Positions 16,614 to 26,088 are shown, numbered from the stretch's first letter. The stretch: DNA of 64,000 nt from Herbinix hemicellulosilytica (GCF_002904165.1 NZ_CVTD020000007.1:1-64000); one strand, 5' to 3'. The notes: generated by a model not told the origin, from the letters alone. A program made the numbers and translations.

Positions 16614-18124
16614 TGTCAAAGAAAAAAAAGAAAAACCGGATAACACTGATATCCCTTATAGGGATATTAGTGATTTTGACGGGTTTTTATGTATGGTATC
16701 TAAACAGGGATAAATTCGGCAATAACAATGAAACAAGTGATGAAGATACCTCTCTCATCATGGCGACAATGGACCCTGAGCTTATAGATACTATTCATTA
16801 TAAAAATGAGAATGCGGATATGACCTTTATAAAGGAAAATGATACATGGGTATATGTGGACGATAAAGAAAGGCCTATAAGACAAAATTATATTCAAAAT
16901 ATGATAAATCTCATTGATGAGATCAAAGCTGACAGGATTGTCATTGAAAATCCCGATGACCTTGGACAGTACGGGCTTACTGATCCTTTCGCATCTATAA
17001 AAGCAACCCAGTCCGACGGAAAAAGCGTTTATCTTTTAATCGGAAACGAAGTTACCGGCGGGAATGGGTATTATGCAAAACTGGAGGGTAATGATACCGT
17101 ATTTATACTGCCTACTATATACGCAACCAATCTGTCTTACAGCGATGTCAATATGACTCAGGTAGAAAATGGGCCTTCCATAATATCTAACAATATATAT
17201 CATATAGAGGTCACAAAAAAGGACGGAGAAGACTTTGAGCTGCTTTATGACCCCGATTCGGAATATCATGTGGCAGGTACACCTTTATTGTCCTGGGCCA
17301 TACTCAAACCTTATGAGGAGCCCTATGCCGCAGACAGTTCCAAAGTTACAGAACTTCTTGATGATTTTACCAATTTTTACTTCTTAAGTTGTGTAGACTA
17401 CAAAGCAAGTGATTTCTCCAAATATGGATTAGATGAGCCATTAGCCACCATATTTGTGGAATATTATGAAGAACGGGAAGAAGAACTTGAAAAACCTGAA
17501 ACAGATCCGGACACCGGTGAAGAAATCACCAAAAAAACTGTCAGGGAAGATAAGAGCTTTAAATTATATGTCGGCAACAAGGACGATAAGGGAAATTATT
17601 ATGTAAGGAAAGACGGAGACAATGCGGTCTACACCATGACCCCAAGCTATGTGGACGCTATGCTTGAAATAGATATTTTTAACCTTATGAGTTCGTTTGT
17701 AAGCATCCATAACATTGAAAATATTGAGCGCGTAGATATTGATATCTCCGGAAGGCCTTACACAATGGAAATTAAACGGGAAGTTACTACAGACGAAGAA
17801 GGAAACGAAGAAACCGTAGCAACTTATTACTATAACGGCAAGGAAGCGAAAGAGGACGTATTTAAGGAAGTATACCAGGCTATGATAGGAGCCAAGTATG
17901 ATACTCAGCTTAAAGAGGAAGTATCTGTAGAAGGCCTGCAACCCGTGCTTACCATTACTTATCGCTATAAAGATACCGGTGAAACATATACAAGCAAATA
18001 CTATCCGTATGATGAAAGCTTTTACCTTGTAGATACCGGTTATCCCATCCGCTTTACCGCCGATAAAAGAAAAATTGATGCAATTATAAAAGCCATACGG
18101 GAATTCAAAAAATCAGATGAATAA
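16613..18124 (+). CDS. DUF4340 domain protein of the Gld-like operon
   Basis: A 503-residue protein with one N-terminal membrane helix (about 12-30) and a long outer region. The region contains repeated units of the DUF4340 type, seen as NADMTFIKENDTWVYVDD...I followed by LGQYGLTDPFASIK near 105-130, and a similar LDEPLATIFVEYY later. Its A of ATG overlaps the TAA of the previous gene, so it is translationally coupled. DUF4340 genes usually close GldFG-type ABC operons. The function is unknown, perhaps a scaffold or sensor outside the membrane. Confidence 0.82.
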   Translation: MSKKKKKNRITLISLIGILVILTGFYVWYLNRDKFGNNNETSDEDTSLIMATMDPELIDTIHYKNENADMTFIKENDTWVYVDDKERPIRQNYIQNMINLIDEIKADRIVIENPDDLGQYGLTDPFASIKATQSDGKSVYLLIGNEVTGGNGYYAKLEGNDTVFILPTIYATNLSYSDVNMTQVENGPSIISNNIYHIEVTKKDGEDFELLYDPDSEYHVAGTPLLSWAILKPYEEPYAADSSKVTELLDDFTNFYFLSCVDYKASDFSKYGLDEPLATIFVEYYEEREEELEKPETDPDTGEEITKKTVREDKSFKLYVGNKDDKGNYYVRKDGDNAVYTMTPSYVDAMLEIDIFNLMSSFVSIHNIENIERVDIDISGRPYTMEIKREVTTDEEGNEETVATYYYNGKEAKEDVFKEVYQAMIGAKYDTQLKEEVSVEGLQPVLTITYRYKDTGETYTSKYYPYDESFYLVDTGYPIRFTADKRKIDAIIKAIREFKKSDE

Positions 18125-18205
18125 TAGGTAAAGAAACCGATTCAATTCTATTTAAAAGCCGATATAGCGTGCCTGTTTTTATTTAAATTATCGGTAAACG
18201 GTTAA

Positions 18206-18262
18206 CAGAGCTGTTTATAAACCTTAAAGGTTGTATATGGTTTATAAACAGCTCTGATTTAT
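18206..18262 (+). terminator. Perfect 18-bp hairpin after the Gld-like operon
   Basis: Arms 18206-18223 and 18239-18256 are exact inverse complements of 18 bp with a 15-nt loop. The tail is only ATTTATTTAAA, so the terminator reading is probable rather than certain. The rest of 18125-18414 holds no gene. Confidence 0.65.
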
Positions 18263-18414
18263 TTAAATCGATAAATTTTAATTAGTAAAAAATGTAGGAC
18301 GAGATATAGATGCTCTGTTATATTTAATATAAATAATTTGCCACGAGACCTTTACTATGATATTATGATTTTAACTAAACAAGAAAGTTTAATCCGAATA
18401 AGAGAGGATAAATA

Positions 18415-18894
18415 ATGGACATAGTTAAATTAAGCTCACACCCTGATCTCTTTGACAAAGCGGCGCAATTTTTTCATAGTATATGGGGAATACCAAAACA
18501 AGCCTACCTAGACAGCATAAATGAAAGCCTGAACGCAAAAGAAGGCATACCTGAGTGGTATATTGTAAAGGAAAATGATGAAATTATTGCAGGGATCGGA
18601 GTAATAGAGAATGACTTCCATAAGCGCCCGGATTTAAGGCCCAATATATGCGCTGTTTATGTGAAAGAAGAATACCGCCGTCAGGGAATAGCCCGCAGGC
18701 TTATGGACAGGGTATGCAAAGACTTATATGAGCATGGAATAACTGACGTATATCTTATAACAGACCATACCGGCTTTTATGAACGCTGCGGATGGGAATT
18801 TTTCGGTGAGATTGAAGAAAACAGCGGCAATTTGGCCCGGTGTTATCACAGAAGGACAAATGAAAAAGAACCGGATTATCAGGACAGGTTTTAA
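18415..18894 (+). CDS. GNAT family N-acetyltransferase
   Basis: Acetyl-CoA dependent transferase of 159 residues. The core is clear: the strand before motif A (NICAVYVKEEYRRQGIARRL near 79-98) contains the R/Q-x-x-G-x-G/A pyrophosphate-binding motif (RRQGIA), and the C-terminal YLITDHTGFYERCGWEFFG is motif B with the usual FYERCGW. The substrate cannot be told. GAGAGGAT precedes the ATG. Monocistronic, ended by a hairpin at 18944. Confidence 0.85.
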   Translation: MDIVKLSSHPDLFDKAAQFFHSIWGIPKQAYLDSINESLNAKEGIPEWYIVKENDEIIAGIGVIENDFHKRPDLRPNICAVYVKEEYRRQGIARRLMDRVCKDLYEHGITDVYLITDHTGFYERCGWEFFGEIEENSGNLARCYHRRTNEKEPDYQDRF

Positions 18895-18943
18895 GATGAG
18901 TTTGCGGAAGAATTAAAAAACGACATAAGAAAAATAATATCAG

Positions 18944-18974
18944 GCCTTCAGGGATTATTCCGGAGAAGGCTTTT
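18944..18974 (+). terminator. Terminator after the GNAT gene
   Basis: GCCTTC (18944-18949) and GAAGGC (18965-18970), then TTTTATTATT. Confidence 0.65.
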
Positions 18975-19101
18975 ATTATTAACAACTTGTACGAATATTC
19001 CGTGCACTGATATAATATATTAGCATATGGGATAACAATCCGCACTAGTTTTTTGGCAACAAGCAGAAAAGTATGCTTCTGTGCCCGAAGGGGGAATATT
19101 T

Positions 19102-21600
19102 ATGAATATAAAGAAAAAGCTTATTATAATAGGTGTATGTTTTGTAATCATAATAATGGTATTAACGGCCAATATTATCAGACGAATTATAGCGGATAGG
19201 GATAATAAGCAGGAAGATAATGTTCTGGCAGAGAACGTTATTTCAAGGGCAGAAGCTTACCGCCTTTTAAGCTATCTTGAATATGACAAAGCAAAAAGAG
19301 AATCTCTGCCGATGGGGATTACTTATGCCGATAAAGATATGTCTGATTGGTATGACAGGTATGTAAATGCCATTTGGAGAATGGGCCTGATAGACGAAAA
19401 TATAACCGTATCCCCCAAAGAGGCTTTGACACTTGGGGAATGCAAATTTTTAATCGATAAACTTATTACTAAAAAGCCAATACTGCAAGGGGTGTATTCA
19501 GGAATTTCTTTTGATTTTCTGAAGGCTGAAAGCGAAATGCTGATACCTCAATTTTTGGAATTGTATAATGCCATTCTTGATTTGCTTCCTGAGGATGAGA
19601 AAATTGTTAAGGACGAGATTCTTTTTGTCCTGGACCGTGAAATAGCCGAGGACGGCAAAGACAGAATAGTTACCGACCAAGGGAAATATTTTTATGTGAA
19701 TTCAATGGATTACGAAAAGTTTTATAATCCCGAAGCAGACAGGCCTTATGACAGGCTAACCGGGGAAGAGGTACTGAGGCGTTTCAATAATAAAGGAATA
19801 GAAGTGTTGGCCTGTAAAAATGAAATTATATATATAAAAAATATTTATACCGGTAAAATTACAATTAAAAATGTCTGGATTAAACAGGGTAAAGAACTTA
19901 AAATTGATACTTTTATAAACGGAGTACATAAAGAGTTCCAGGCTCAGTTTAAACTTTCCCAGGATATTGAAGAGATAGTCGGTGATATTGCTATTGAAAA
20001 CGGAAATGTAGTCGGTATCAGTATCAAGCCTGATATTATAACAGGAAAAGTATTGCTGTCGGGTGAAGATTTTATAGAAATCGAAGGTTACGGAAAAATT
20101 CCGCTGGATGATGACTATAAAATATATAAGATTTACGGCGAATTGTCAATGGAACAGACAAGCGGAATTCTGGTAGGATATGACACCACGGATTTTGTGG
20201 TATCCGAAGGAAAAATCAGCGCCGCACTCATCAAGGAAAGTATAAAAGCCGAAAGAATTAGGGTGCTTCTTCATACTACGGGATTTAAAGATATATATCA
20301 TAAGCAGGTTGAAATAGGGGCGACTTCCGATTATGTAGTAAGAACCGGTGAAAGCGAAACCCGCTATAGCGCTTCTGAAACTTTGACTTTAGAGCCGGGA
20401 GACAAGATGCTGTCTTTGGGAAGAGTAATAATAGAGCCTGTTTCGGAGGAAGGCAAAATTAAGTTGTTGTCAATAGAGCGCTCTACGGGTACTCCTAAAT
20501 ACAGGGGGAGAATAGAGATTACACAGGAAGACAAGGGGCTTCTGATTGTAAATGAATTGCCCCTGGAGGAATATCTGTATGCGGTTATACCCAGCGAAAT
20601 GCCCACATATTACGGTCTTGAGCCGTTAAAAGTGCAGGCGGTTTGCGCAAGAAGCTATGCATATCGCCATCTTTTGGCAAACAGCTTAAGTGCATACGGA
20701 GCTCATGTAGACGACAGCGTAGCATATCAGGTTTACAACAATATAGAAGAAAATGAAGAATCCATTCTTGCCGTCAAGGAAACTTACGGAAAAGTCGTAG
20801 AATACAATGGAGATGTGGTTGCGGCATATTATTTTTCTACTTCCTGCGGGCATACAACCGACGTGGAATATGTATGGCCTAACGGAAAAGATTTGCCATT
20901 CCTGAAAGGAAGGCTGCTTTCCGCAGAAGATGAGAGTGAGAGTGTCATATCAAATCAGAAAACCAATATCTACAGTGATTTAACCAATGAGGATAATTTC
21001 AGGACTTTTATTCTTGATAAAGATTATAATACCTATGACAGCGATTTTGCCTGGTACAGGTGGCAGGTAACAATAAATGCAGACGATATAAAGAATAATA
21101 TAAACGATAAGCTTTCAGCAAGATACAAGGCAAATCCTGATTTTATACAAACTCTTGTTTCAAATAAGCCTACGGATAAAAATGCAGTATTTGAAAGTAT
21201 GCCGGTGGAAACAGTAGGGGATATTCTTGATATATCCGTGGCAAAGAGGGGAACAGGCGGAATTATATATGAGCTTATTATACAAGGGACCGAAAGGACA
21301 ATAAAGGTGCAGACAGAGTACAATATAAGAGCCCTTCTGGCACCGGTTAATGCTACGGTTTATCGGCAGGATGAAAAAGGCATAAACAATTTGACTTTGC
21401 TTCCCAGCGCATTCTTTTTTATAGAGCAGAATAAGGAAAACGGAAAGCTAAAAAGTATAACTCTTACCGGAGGAGGTTACGGTCACGGGGTAGGATTAAG
21501 TCAGAACGGTGTTAAATCATTGGCTGATGCAGGGAAAAAATACGATGAGATAATTTCGTATTTTTACAGAGGAACCAATATAGGTTTTATTTATGAATAG
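19102..21600 (+). CDS. SpoIID/LytB-type lytic transglycosylase-like protein
   Basis: Membrane-anchored cell-wall enzyme of 832 residues. A signal anchor lies at about 5-25. Residues about 45-125 look like degenerate S-layer-homology units (MSDWYDRYVNAIWRMGLIDE). The C-terminal SpoIID domain contains LPLEEYLYAVIPSEMPTYYG, with the likely catalytic Glu499, then QAVCARSYAYRH, a YFSTSCGHTTDVEYVW segment and the closing GGGYGHGVGLSQNG. SpoIID cleaves glycan strands during engulfment, but true SpoIID is about 340 aa, so this is a larger paralogue. ATG 19102 follows AGGGGG; a GTG at 19081 is in frame but lies before that site. Monocistronic. Confidence 0.82.
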   Translation: MNIKKKLIIIGVCFVIIIMVLTANIIRRIIADRDNKQEDNVLAENVISRAEAYRLLSYLEYDKAKRESLPMGITYADKDMSDWYDRYVNAIWRMGLIDENITVSPKEALTLGECKFLIDKLITKKPILQGVYSGISFDFLKAESEMLIPQFLELYNAILDLLPEDEKIVKDEILFVLDREIAEDGKDRIVTDQGKYFYVNSMDYEKFYNPEADRPYDRLTGEEVLRRFNNKGIEVLACKNEIIYIKNIYTGKITIKNVWIKQGKELKIDTFINGVHKEFQAQFKLSQDIEEIVGDIAIENGNVVGISIKPDIITGKVLLSGEDFIEIEGYGKIPLDDDYKIYKIYGELSMEQTSGILVGYDTTDFVVSEGKISAALIKESIKAERIRVLLHTTGFKDIYHKQVEIGATSDYVVRTGESETRYSASETLTLEPGDKMLSLGRVIIEPVSEEGKIKLLSIERSTGTPKYRGRIEITQEDKGLLIVNELPLEEYLYAVIPSEMPTYYGLEPLKVQAVCARSYAYRHLLANSLSAYGAHVDDSVAYQVYNNIEENEESILAVKETYGKVVEYNGDVVAAYYFSTSCGHTTDVEYVWPNGKDLPFLKGRLLSAEDESESVISNQKTNIYSDLTNEDNFRTFILDKDYNTYDSDFAWYRWQVTINADDIKNNINDKLSARYKANPDFIQTLVSNKPTDKNAVFESMPVETVGDILDISVAKRGTGGIIYELIIQGTERTIKVQTEYNIRALLAPVNATVYRQDEKGINNLTLLPSAFFFIEQNKENGKLKSITLTGGGYGHGVGLSQNGVKSLADAGKKYDEIISYFYRGTNIGFIYE

Positions 21601-21612
21601 CATAAATATTAG

Positions 21613-21680
21613 GCAGGATTTATATTCAACTCAGTTTCTTTATGCGGAGACTGTTGAATATGAATCCTGCATATTTTATT
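21613..21680. terminator. Bidirectional terminator, SpoIID-like / YihY
   Basis: Arm 21613-21630 (GCAGGATTTATATTCAAC) pairs with 21653-21670 (GTTGAATATGAATCCTGC), 18 positions with one G-U, then ATATTTTATT. It serves the two convergent genes. Confidence 0.75.
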
Positions 21681-22569
21681 GTTCGCCCCTCTCTGCGTGT
21701 GAGCTTGCGTAATGGATTTCATTTTTATAAAGTTGTTTTACTTTGTTTATTAAATCTTTGTTTTGAAGGAGTATGTTGATCTCCGCACCTAAAAAGAGGA
21801 TATACATGCAAAAATACATCCAAAGCATAAACAGCACAATGGTTGTAAGGCTTCCGTACATGGAAGAATAATTGGAATAATGGTCAATGTAATATGAAAA
21901 AGCATAGGAATATCCCATCCATCCCGCAGCACAAACAAAGGCTCCCGGGACTTCTTTGGACAGTTTGGTTTGTCGGTTTGGTACAAACTTGTATATTATT
22001 AAGAAGAAAATAAACAGGGCAATCAGGCCTACCATTGTACGAATGCTTATAATCACCAGGGCTAAATCGTGTAAAACGGAAAACCTCTGGGTTATCCACA
22101 GGTATAATCTGTTTCCGAATACAAAAATTGTCATACTGATGATTATCATTATGGCAAATATAAGAGTATACAGGGTTGAAACAATTCTTAGAAATATTGA
22201 ATGCCTGGTTTCCTGGATTTCATAAACGGAATTTAAACCTTTCATTATTGCAAGAAAACCTTTGCCTGCCGACCAAAGGGCAGTAAGAGCGGTAACAGAA
22301 ATTACAGTTCCTGAATTGGTGAGGTCATAAATTTCGGTTATAACCCGGACTATTAATGAGTTAAAAGCCTTAGGAAAAACCTGTATAAAAATCTTCAGAA
22401 TGGTGCTTTCCTGAATATTAAAAAATGGAACAATGCTTAATAAAAACATGATAAACGGAAAGAAAGATATGATGATAAAAAATGCTGCCTGAGCCGAGAA
22501 GGCAGATATATGATCATCTTTTATTTTTTTAAAAAACATATCGATAATTTTTATTGTTGTTTTTATCAT
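21676..22569 (-). CDS. YihY/BrkB family membrane protein
   Basis: Six-helix inner membrane protein (PF03631) once misnamed ribonuclease BN. It has the family opening FFKKIKDDHISAFSAQAAFFIIISFFPF at about 13-40 and conserved WSAGKGFLAIMKGLN near 90-104, and ends GAEINILLQNKDL plus a polar tail. Length 297 aa is typical. AGAGGTAG lies before the ATG. Function is unsettled, probably transport or envelope. It stands alone and converges on the SpoIID-like gene. Confidence 0.87.
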   Translation of the reverse strand: MIKTTIKIIDMFFKKIKDDHISAFSAQAAFFIIISFFPFIMFLLSIVPFFNIQESTILKIFIQVFPKAFNSLIVRVITEIYDLTNSGTVISVTALTALWSAGKGFLAIMKGLNSVYEIQETRHSIFLRIVSTLYTLIFAIMIIISMTIFVFGNRLYLWITQRFSVLHDLALVIISIRTMVGLIALFIFFLIIYKFVPNRQTKLSKEVPGAFVCAAGWMGYSYAFSYYIDHYSNYSSMYGSLTTIVLFMLWMYFCMYILFLGAEINILLQNKDLINKVKQLYKNEIHYASSHAERGEQ

Positions 22570-22931
22570 AACACTACCTCTGCCTTATCAATAAGAGTTA
22601 AATATGCTGCTTTAGCAAAGTACTTTCAAACAGCAATATCGGTTTTAATTATTTATTTATATTATATTTCCTGTTTTACATGTATATAATTTAGATTAAA
22701 AGTTAAGCACTTTTATTGTAAACTATTTGACCGGTTAGTCAAGTATAAAGGACTGAAAAATATGTGGCTTTTAAGTAACGGAATTGTGGACGGAATGAAG
22801 ATTTTATAAAAATTGCTATATAATAGTATAAACACTTGATTTTTAGTATTATTATGAGTATGATGATAGTTAGAATATAGAAATTTTTGAGATATTCCTA
22901 AAATCATCATTATAGATAAGGAGAAATGATT
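22570..22931. other. Intergenic spacer between divergent genes
   Basis: 362 nt of AT-rich sequence between yihY (-) and the small ORF at 22932 (+). It should contain both promoters. I see no clear consensus pair and no RNA gene. Confidence 0.4.
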
Positions 22932-23078
22932 ATGATTAATTTTGAAGAAGAAATCGAAAAATTTCAACCGAGTCCTGAAATAGAACAAGCGGAAGACTTG
23001 ATCAACAACAATGATTTGACGGATATCTCTGACATTTTAAAAGCGTTACTTAAGGATAAAGAGAATAATTCATTTTGA
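22932..23078 (+). CDS. Small acidic protein, 48 aa
   Basis: Hypothetical 48-residue protein, MINFEEEIEKFQPSPEIEQ followed by an acidic region, rich in Glu/Asp/Asn and without membrane helix. The ATG at 22932 has AAGGAG 8 nt upstream; an in-frame ATG at 22926 is too close to it. Its stop lies 24 nt before the TPR gene, so the two are very likely co-transcribed and perhaps functionally linked. The helical, charged composition would suit a small binding partner. I do not recognise a family. Confidence 0.6.
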   Translation: MINFEEEIEKFQPSPEIEQAEDLINNNDLTDISDILKALLKDKENNSF

Positions 23079-23102
23079 TGAGTGAAGTTAGGTGGGGATT
23101 AT

Positions 23103-24497
23103 ATGGTTTGTCCGAATTGCCATGGCATGGTTTCTGAAAAAAGAAGTCGCTGTGACCGATGTGGGCAGGATTTGACTTTATACAAAAGGATATACAAAGC
23201 TTCCAATATGTACTATAATTTGGGGCTTGAAAAAGCAAAAGTAAGAGATTTATCCGGAGCGGTTATTGCTTTAAGAAAGAGTCTGGAATTCAATAAAAGG
23301 AATACTAATGCCAGAAACCTGCTGGGACTGGTATATTTTGAAATGGGTGAAACGGTAGCTGCACTTACCGAATGGGTAATCAGCCGGCATTTTAAACCGG
23401 ATGATAATGATGCAGATAAATATATTAATGCCGTACAGGAAAATCCTACAAGACTGGATGCCCTAAACCAGGCTATTAAACGGTATAATAATGCGCTTAC
23501 GTTTGCCAAACAGGGAAGTGATGATCTCGCTATAATACAATTAAAGAGAGTTCTTCAGTTAAATCCCCATTTTATAAGAGCTTATCACTTACTTTCAATC
23601 TTATATATTAAAAATGGTGAGATTGAAAAAGCAAGAAAATGTTTACTTCGGGCATCTAAAATAGATGTATCAAATACTACAACCTTAAGATATATGAATG
23701 AGCTGGAGCAAAAACCTGCTGGCGGGCAGGAGGGAGAGGCTTCTTTAAGTCATGACAGTTCCACAATTATGCCTATTTCTTCTTACAGGGAAGATAAGCC
23801 CAATATTATGGCGTTTGTTAATTTGATTATCGGGGTATTGATAGGCGTTGCCGTAACGGCATTCCTGATAGTTCCCTCAATAAAAAGAAATAACGTAGCC
23901 GATAACAATCAGGATTATGTAGATTACAGTGCGGGGCTTGCCGCTTTGGAAGAAAAAGAGGCTGCTATTGCAAAGCTTCAGGAAGAAAATGCAGAATTAA
24001 GCCAAAAGATAAATGACCTGCAGGCCGAACTTGACGGTATTGAAATGCCGGAAGTAAATCCTGAATTGTACGACCCTTTATTTGAAGCAGCTTCCCTATA
24101 TATGGATGAGCTTAAAAAAAGGGAAAGAGACAGGGATTATTCGCAGATAGCCGAGATTTTAAGAAACATAGATACCGACAAATATGAATCCGAACAATCC
24201 CTTCTGCTTATAGACCGGCTTAAGCAGGATATTTTCCCGGTTGTATCGAAAATACATTATGACATAGGGCATAAATTATACAGTGACTATAAATATGAAC
24301 AAGCACTGGATGAACTGTTCCTGGCATATAATTATGACCAGACCAATGTAGATGCTATCTATTTTATTGCCCGGTCATATCATAGGCTTGAGGATTATGA
24401 GAGTGCCCGGACTTATTATGAAATGATAGTAAATGATTTTGCCGATTCCAGAAGATATCAGAGTGCAGCAGAATTTTTGGAAAGTTTGCCTGATTAA
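23103..24497 (+). CDS. Zinc-ribbon and TPR membrane protein
   Basis: Domains in order: a zinc ribbon at the very N-terminus (CPNCHGMVSEKRSRCDRCG, four Cys), TPR-like helical repeats at about 30-200 (VIALRKSLEFNKRNTNARNL and IIQLKRVLQLNPHFIRAYHL), a membrane helix at about 235-260, a coiled coil near 280-320, and extracytoplasmic TPR-like repeats to the end (ALDELFLAYNYDQTNVDAIY). The ATG at 23103 follows AGGTGGGG; GTG 23082 is also in frame. This zinc ribbon-TPR-TM-TPR arrangement is seen in Clostridia without assigned function, probably an assembly scaffold crossing the membrane. Confidence 0.75.
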   Translation: MVCPNCHGMVSEKRSRCDRCGQDLTLYKRIYKASNMYYNLGLEKAKVRDLSGAVIALRKSLEFNKRNTNARNLLGLVYFEMGETVAALTEWVISRHFKPDDNDADKYINAVQENPTRLDALNQAIKRYNNALTFAKQGSDDLAIIQLKRVLQLNPHFIRAYHLLSILYIKNGEIEKARKCLLRASKIDVSNTTTLRYMNELEQKPAGGQEGEASLSHDSSTIMPISSYREDKPNIMAFVNLIIGVLIGVAVTAFLIVPSIKRNNVADNNQDYVDYSAGLAALEEKEAAIAKLQEENAELSQKINDLQAELDGIEMPEVNPELYDPLFEAASLYMDELKKRERDRDYSQIAEILRNIDTDKYESEQSLLLIDRLKQDIFPVVSKIHYDIGHKLYSDYKYEQALDELFLAYNYDQTNVDAIYFIARSYHRLEDYESARTYYEMIVNDFADSRRYQSAAEFLESLPD

Positions 24498-24581
24498 TAT
24501 ATCAATTACATAAAAAGATTATAATGAAAAATAGTAAGCCATATCTCATTCTTTTGAAGAATTAGGCTGTTTATAAATTTT

Positions 24582-24649
24582 GCCGTTATTTATGCATTCA
24601 CATACGGATTGTTGTATCCTAATGTGAAGCATAAATAACGGCTTTTTTT
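24582..24649 (+). terminator. Terminator of the TPR gene, entered by the IS
   Basis: A long stem: GCCGTTATTTATGC... (24582-24603) pairs with ...GCATAAATAACGGC (24622-24642), 21 bp with one bulged A, then seven T. The IS target duplication starts inside this T-tract at 24645, so the stem and first T residues remain and the terminator should still work. Confidence 0.9.
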
Positions 24650-24652
24650 AGA
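24645..24652 (+). repeat. Left 8-bp target site duplication
   Basis: TTTTTAGA directly before the IS left end, identical to 26089-26096. Confidence 0.9.
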
Positions 24653-24793
24653 GGCTCTTTGTCAAGTGTTGGGGTATGATATGTTTGAATTATGTTAAAA
24701 CACTAGGCTTAGAGCCTATTTTTATGATTGATTCATTAATCCCTGTTTTTGGGCATGACAAATAAACCTCGGGCCAGTCATATTTATTTTTAC

Positions 24794-25968
24794 TTAATTG
24801 CAAGAATGTAAGATACGTGTACGAAATCTTTCAAAGTTTTTTATACCATACGATATACGCTAGGTACCTTTATTTTATTATTAAATCCCTCTGTTACACC
24901 ATTGGTTAAGCCATATTTAAATGCATTTAGTATTTCTTTTGACCAATGTCGGAAAGTTGCTGCACATTTTTTAAACTCTTTAATGCCTGAGTTTTCTGCA
25001 TTCTTTATCCATTCAAATAATTCTTTTCTTTGAATAGAATACTTTTCATTATGACAAATATCATAAAACCATTCTTTAAGCATATGAGCTTTCCTTAAAT
25101 CATCGTTATAAAGCAGCATAAGATCACAGGCTTTTTTATCTTCATCCTTTAACTTATAATACCTGGTAAGAATTAATTTACGGCTTCTTTTGTAGTATTT
25201 TCTCAAAGTAGGAGACATGGATTTTTGTATTCTTTTACGTACATTTTCTATTGCCCAGGTTACATGCCTTATGAAATGATATTTATCAATAATTACTACA
25301 GCATTAGGAAAATAACTATAAGCTAAATCAACATATGGCTGCCACATATCACAAACAAAGAATTTTACCCGATGCCTTTCATTACGATTCATTTCTCTAA
25401 AATAAGCAGAAAGATGAGATTGTGTTCTGTCAGGTAGGATGTCCATAATGTAATTCTTTTTAGGATTAACAATAATACATTGATATTTACCTGTTTCAGC
25501 GTTACCTTTAAATTCATCAATAGCAATAGCATCTTTCAAAGGGAAACTAGAATAATGAATAGTATCCAGAATTCTAGTGACCGTTGAATGAGATACATTA
25601 GATTTTTCAGCAACAGCTTTTATAGAAACCGAATTTCGTAATTCATTAGCTATGTATTGAGTAAGACGAGTGGTTCGTTGCTGATATCTAGCTAAAAAGG
25701 GATATTTTTCATAAAAACGTTTTCCACACTTACAACGATACCGCCTTTTTTTAAGAATTAGATAGCAGTCTTTGAACTGTAAAGGTAAATCTTTAATTTT
25801 TTGATAACGGTAATCATGTATCTGTTTAGTTTGTTGATGACAACAAGGGCAAATCTGTGTTGTGGCTTTTGTTTCAATATAAATTTTTAAATAATTATCT
25901 GCGTGGTTGATTTTTTTTACAAAAATACCTTCCAAATTTAATAAAGATGTGATATGCTTATTAAGCAT
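24794..25968 (-). pseudogene. ISL3 transposase, frameshifted near the C-terminus
   Basis: DDE transposase. The N-terminal zinc-binding part has CPCCHQQTKQIHDYR and KKRRYRCKCGKRFYEKYP. An HTH follows (VSIKAVAEKSNVSHSTVTRI). The catalytic core has AIDEFKG (Asp), VCDMWQPY (Asp) and GVTEGFNNKIKV (Glu). Frame 1 stops at 24841 after NNKIKV-PSVYRMV. The other frame continues RISYGIKNFERFRTRILHS to a stop at 24794, which is the normal family ending. Loss of one base around 24866 (GTACCTAGCGT where GTACCTAAGCGT would keep frame) explains it. The catalytic residues precede the break, so partial activity cannot be excluded. AGGAGGT precedes the ATG at 25968 by 9 nt. Confidence 0.88.
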
Positions 25969-25976
25969 ATTTATTT

Positions 25977-26021
25977 ACCTCCTGGTGGTCTACTTATTGA
26001 CTGGCACTGGGAGGTTTTTTT
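25977..26021. promoter_or_regulatory. IS right-end hairpin covering the transposase ribosome site
   Basis: ACCTCC-TG-GTG (25977-25987) can pair with CAC-TG-GGAGGT (26005-26015), 9 bp with an internal mismatch, followed on the + strand by seven T. On + it looks like a terminator. On the minus strand the same hairpin hides the transposase ribosome site AGGAGGT in any transcript that enters from outside the element. Confidence 0.5.
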
Positions 26022-26088
26022 ATTATAAACTAAAATGCTGGGGTTGTGAACTAAATGATTCACTTACCCCAACATTTATTATAGAACC

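Larger units (their letters stand above)
24653..26088 (-). mobile_element. ISL3-family insertion sequence, 1436 bp
   Basis: Terminal inverted repeats: the left end (24653-24676) reads GGCTCTTTGTCAAG then TGTTGGGGTA; the right end read inward reads GGTTCTATAATAAA then TGTTGGGGTA, matching at 18 of 24 positions. Perfect 8-bp duplications TTTTTAGA flank it, the usual ISL3 target duplication length. It contains one transposase gene on the minus strand, which has a frameshift near the C-terminus. The exact duplications indicate a fairly recent insertion. It sits between the TPR gene terminator and spoIIAA. Confidence 0.93.
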
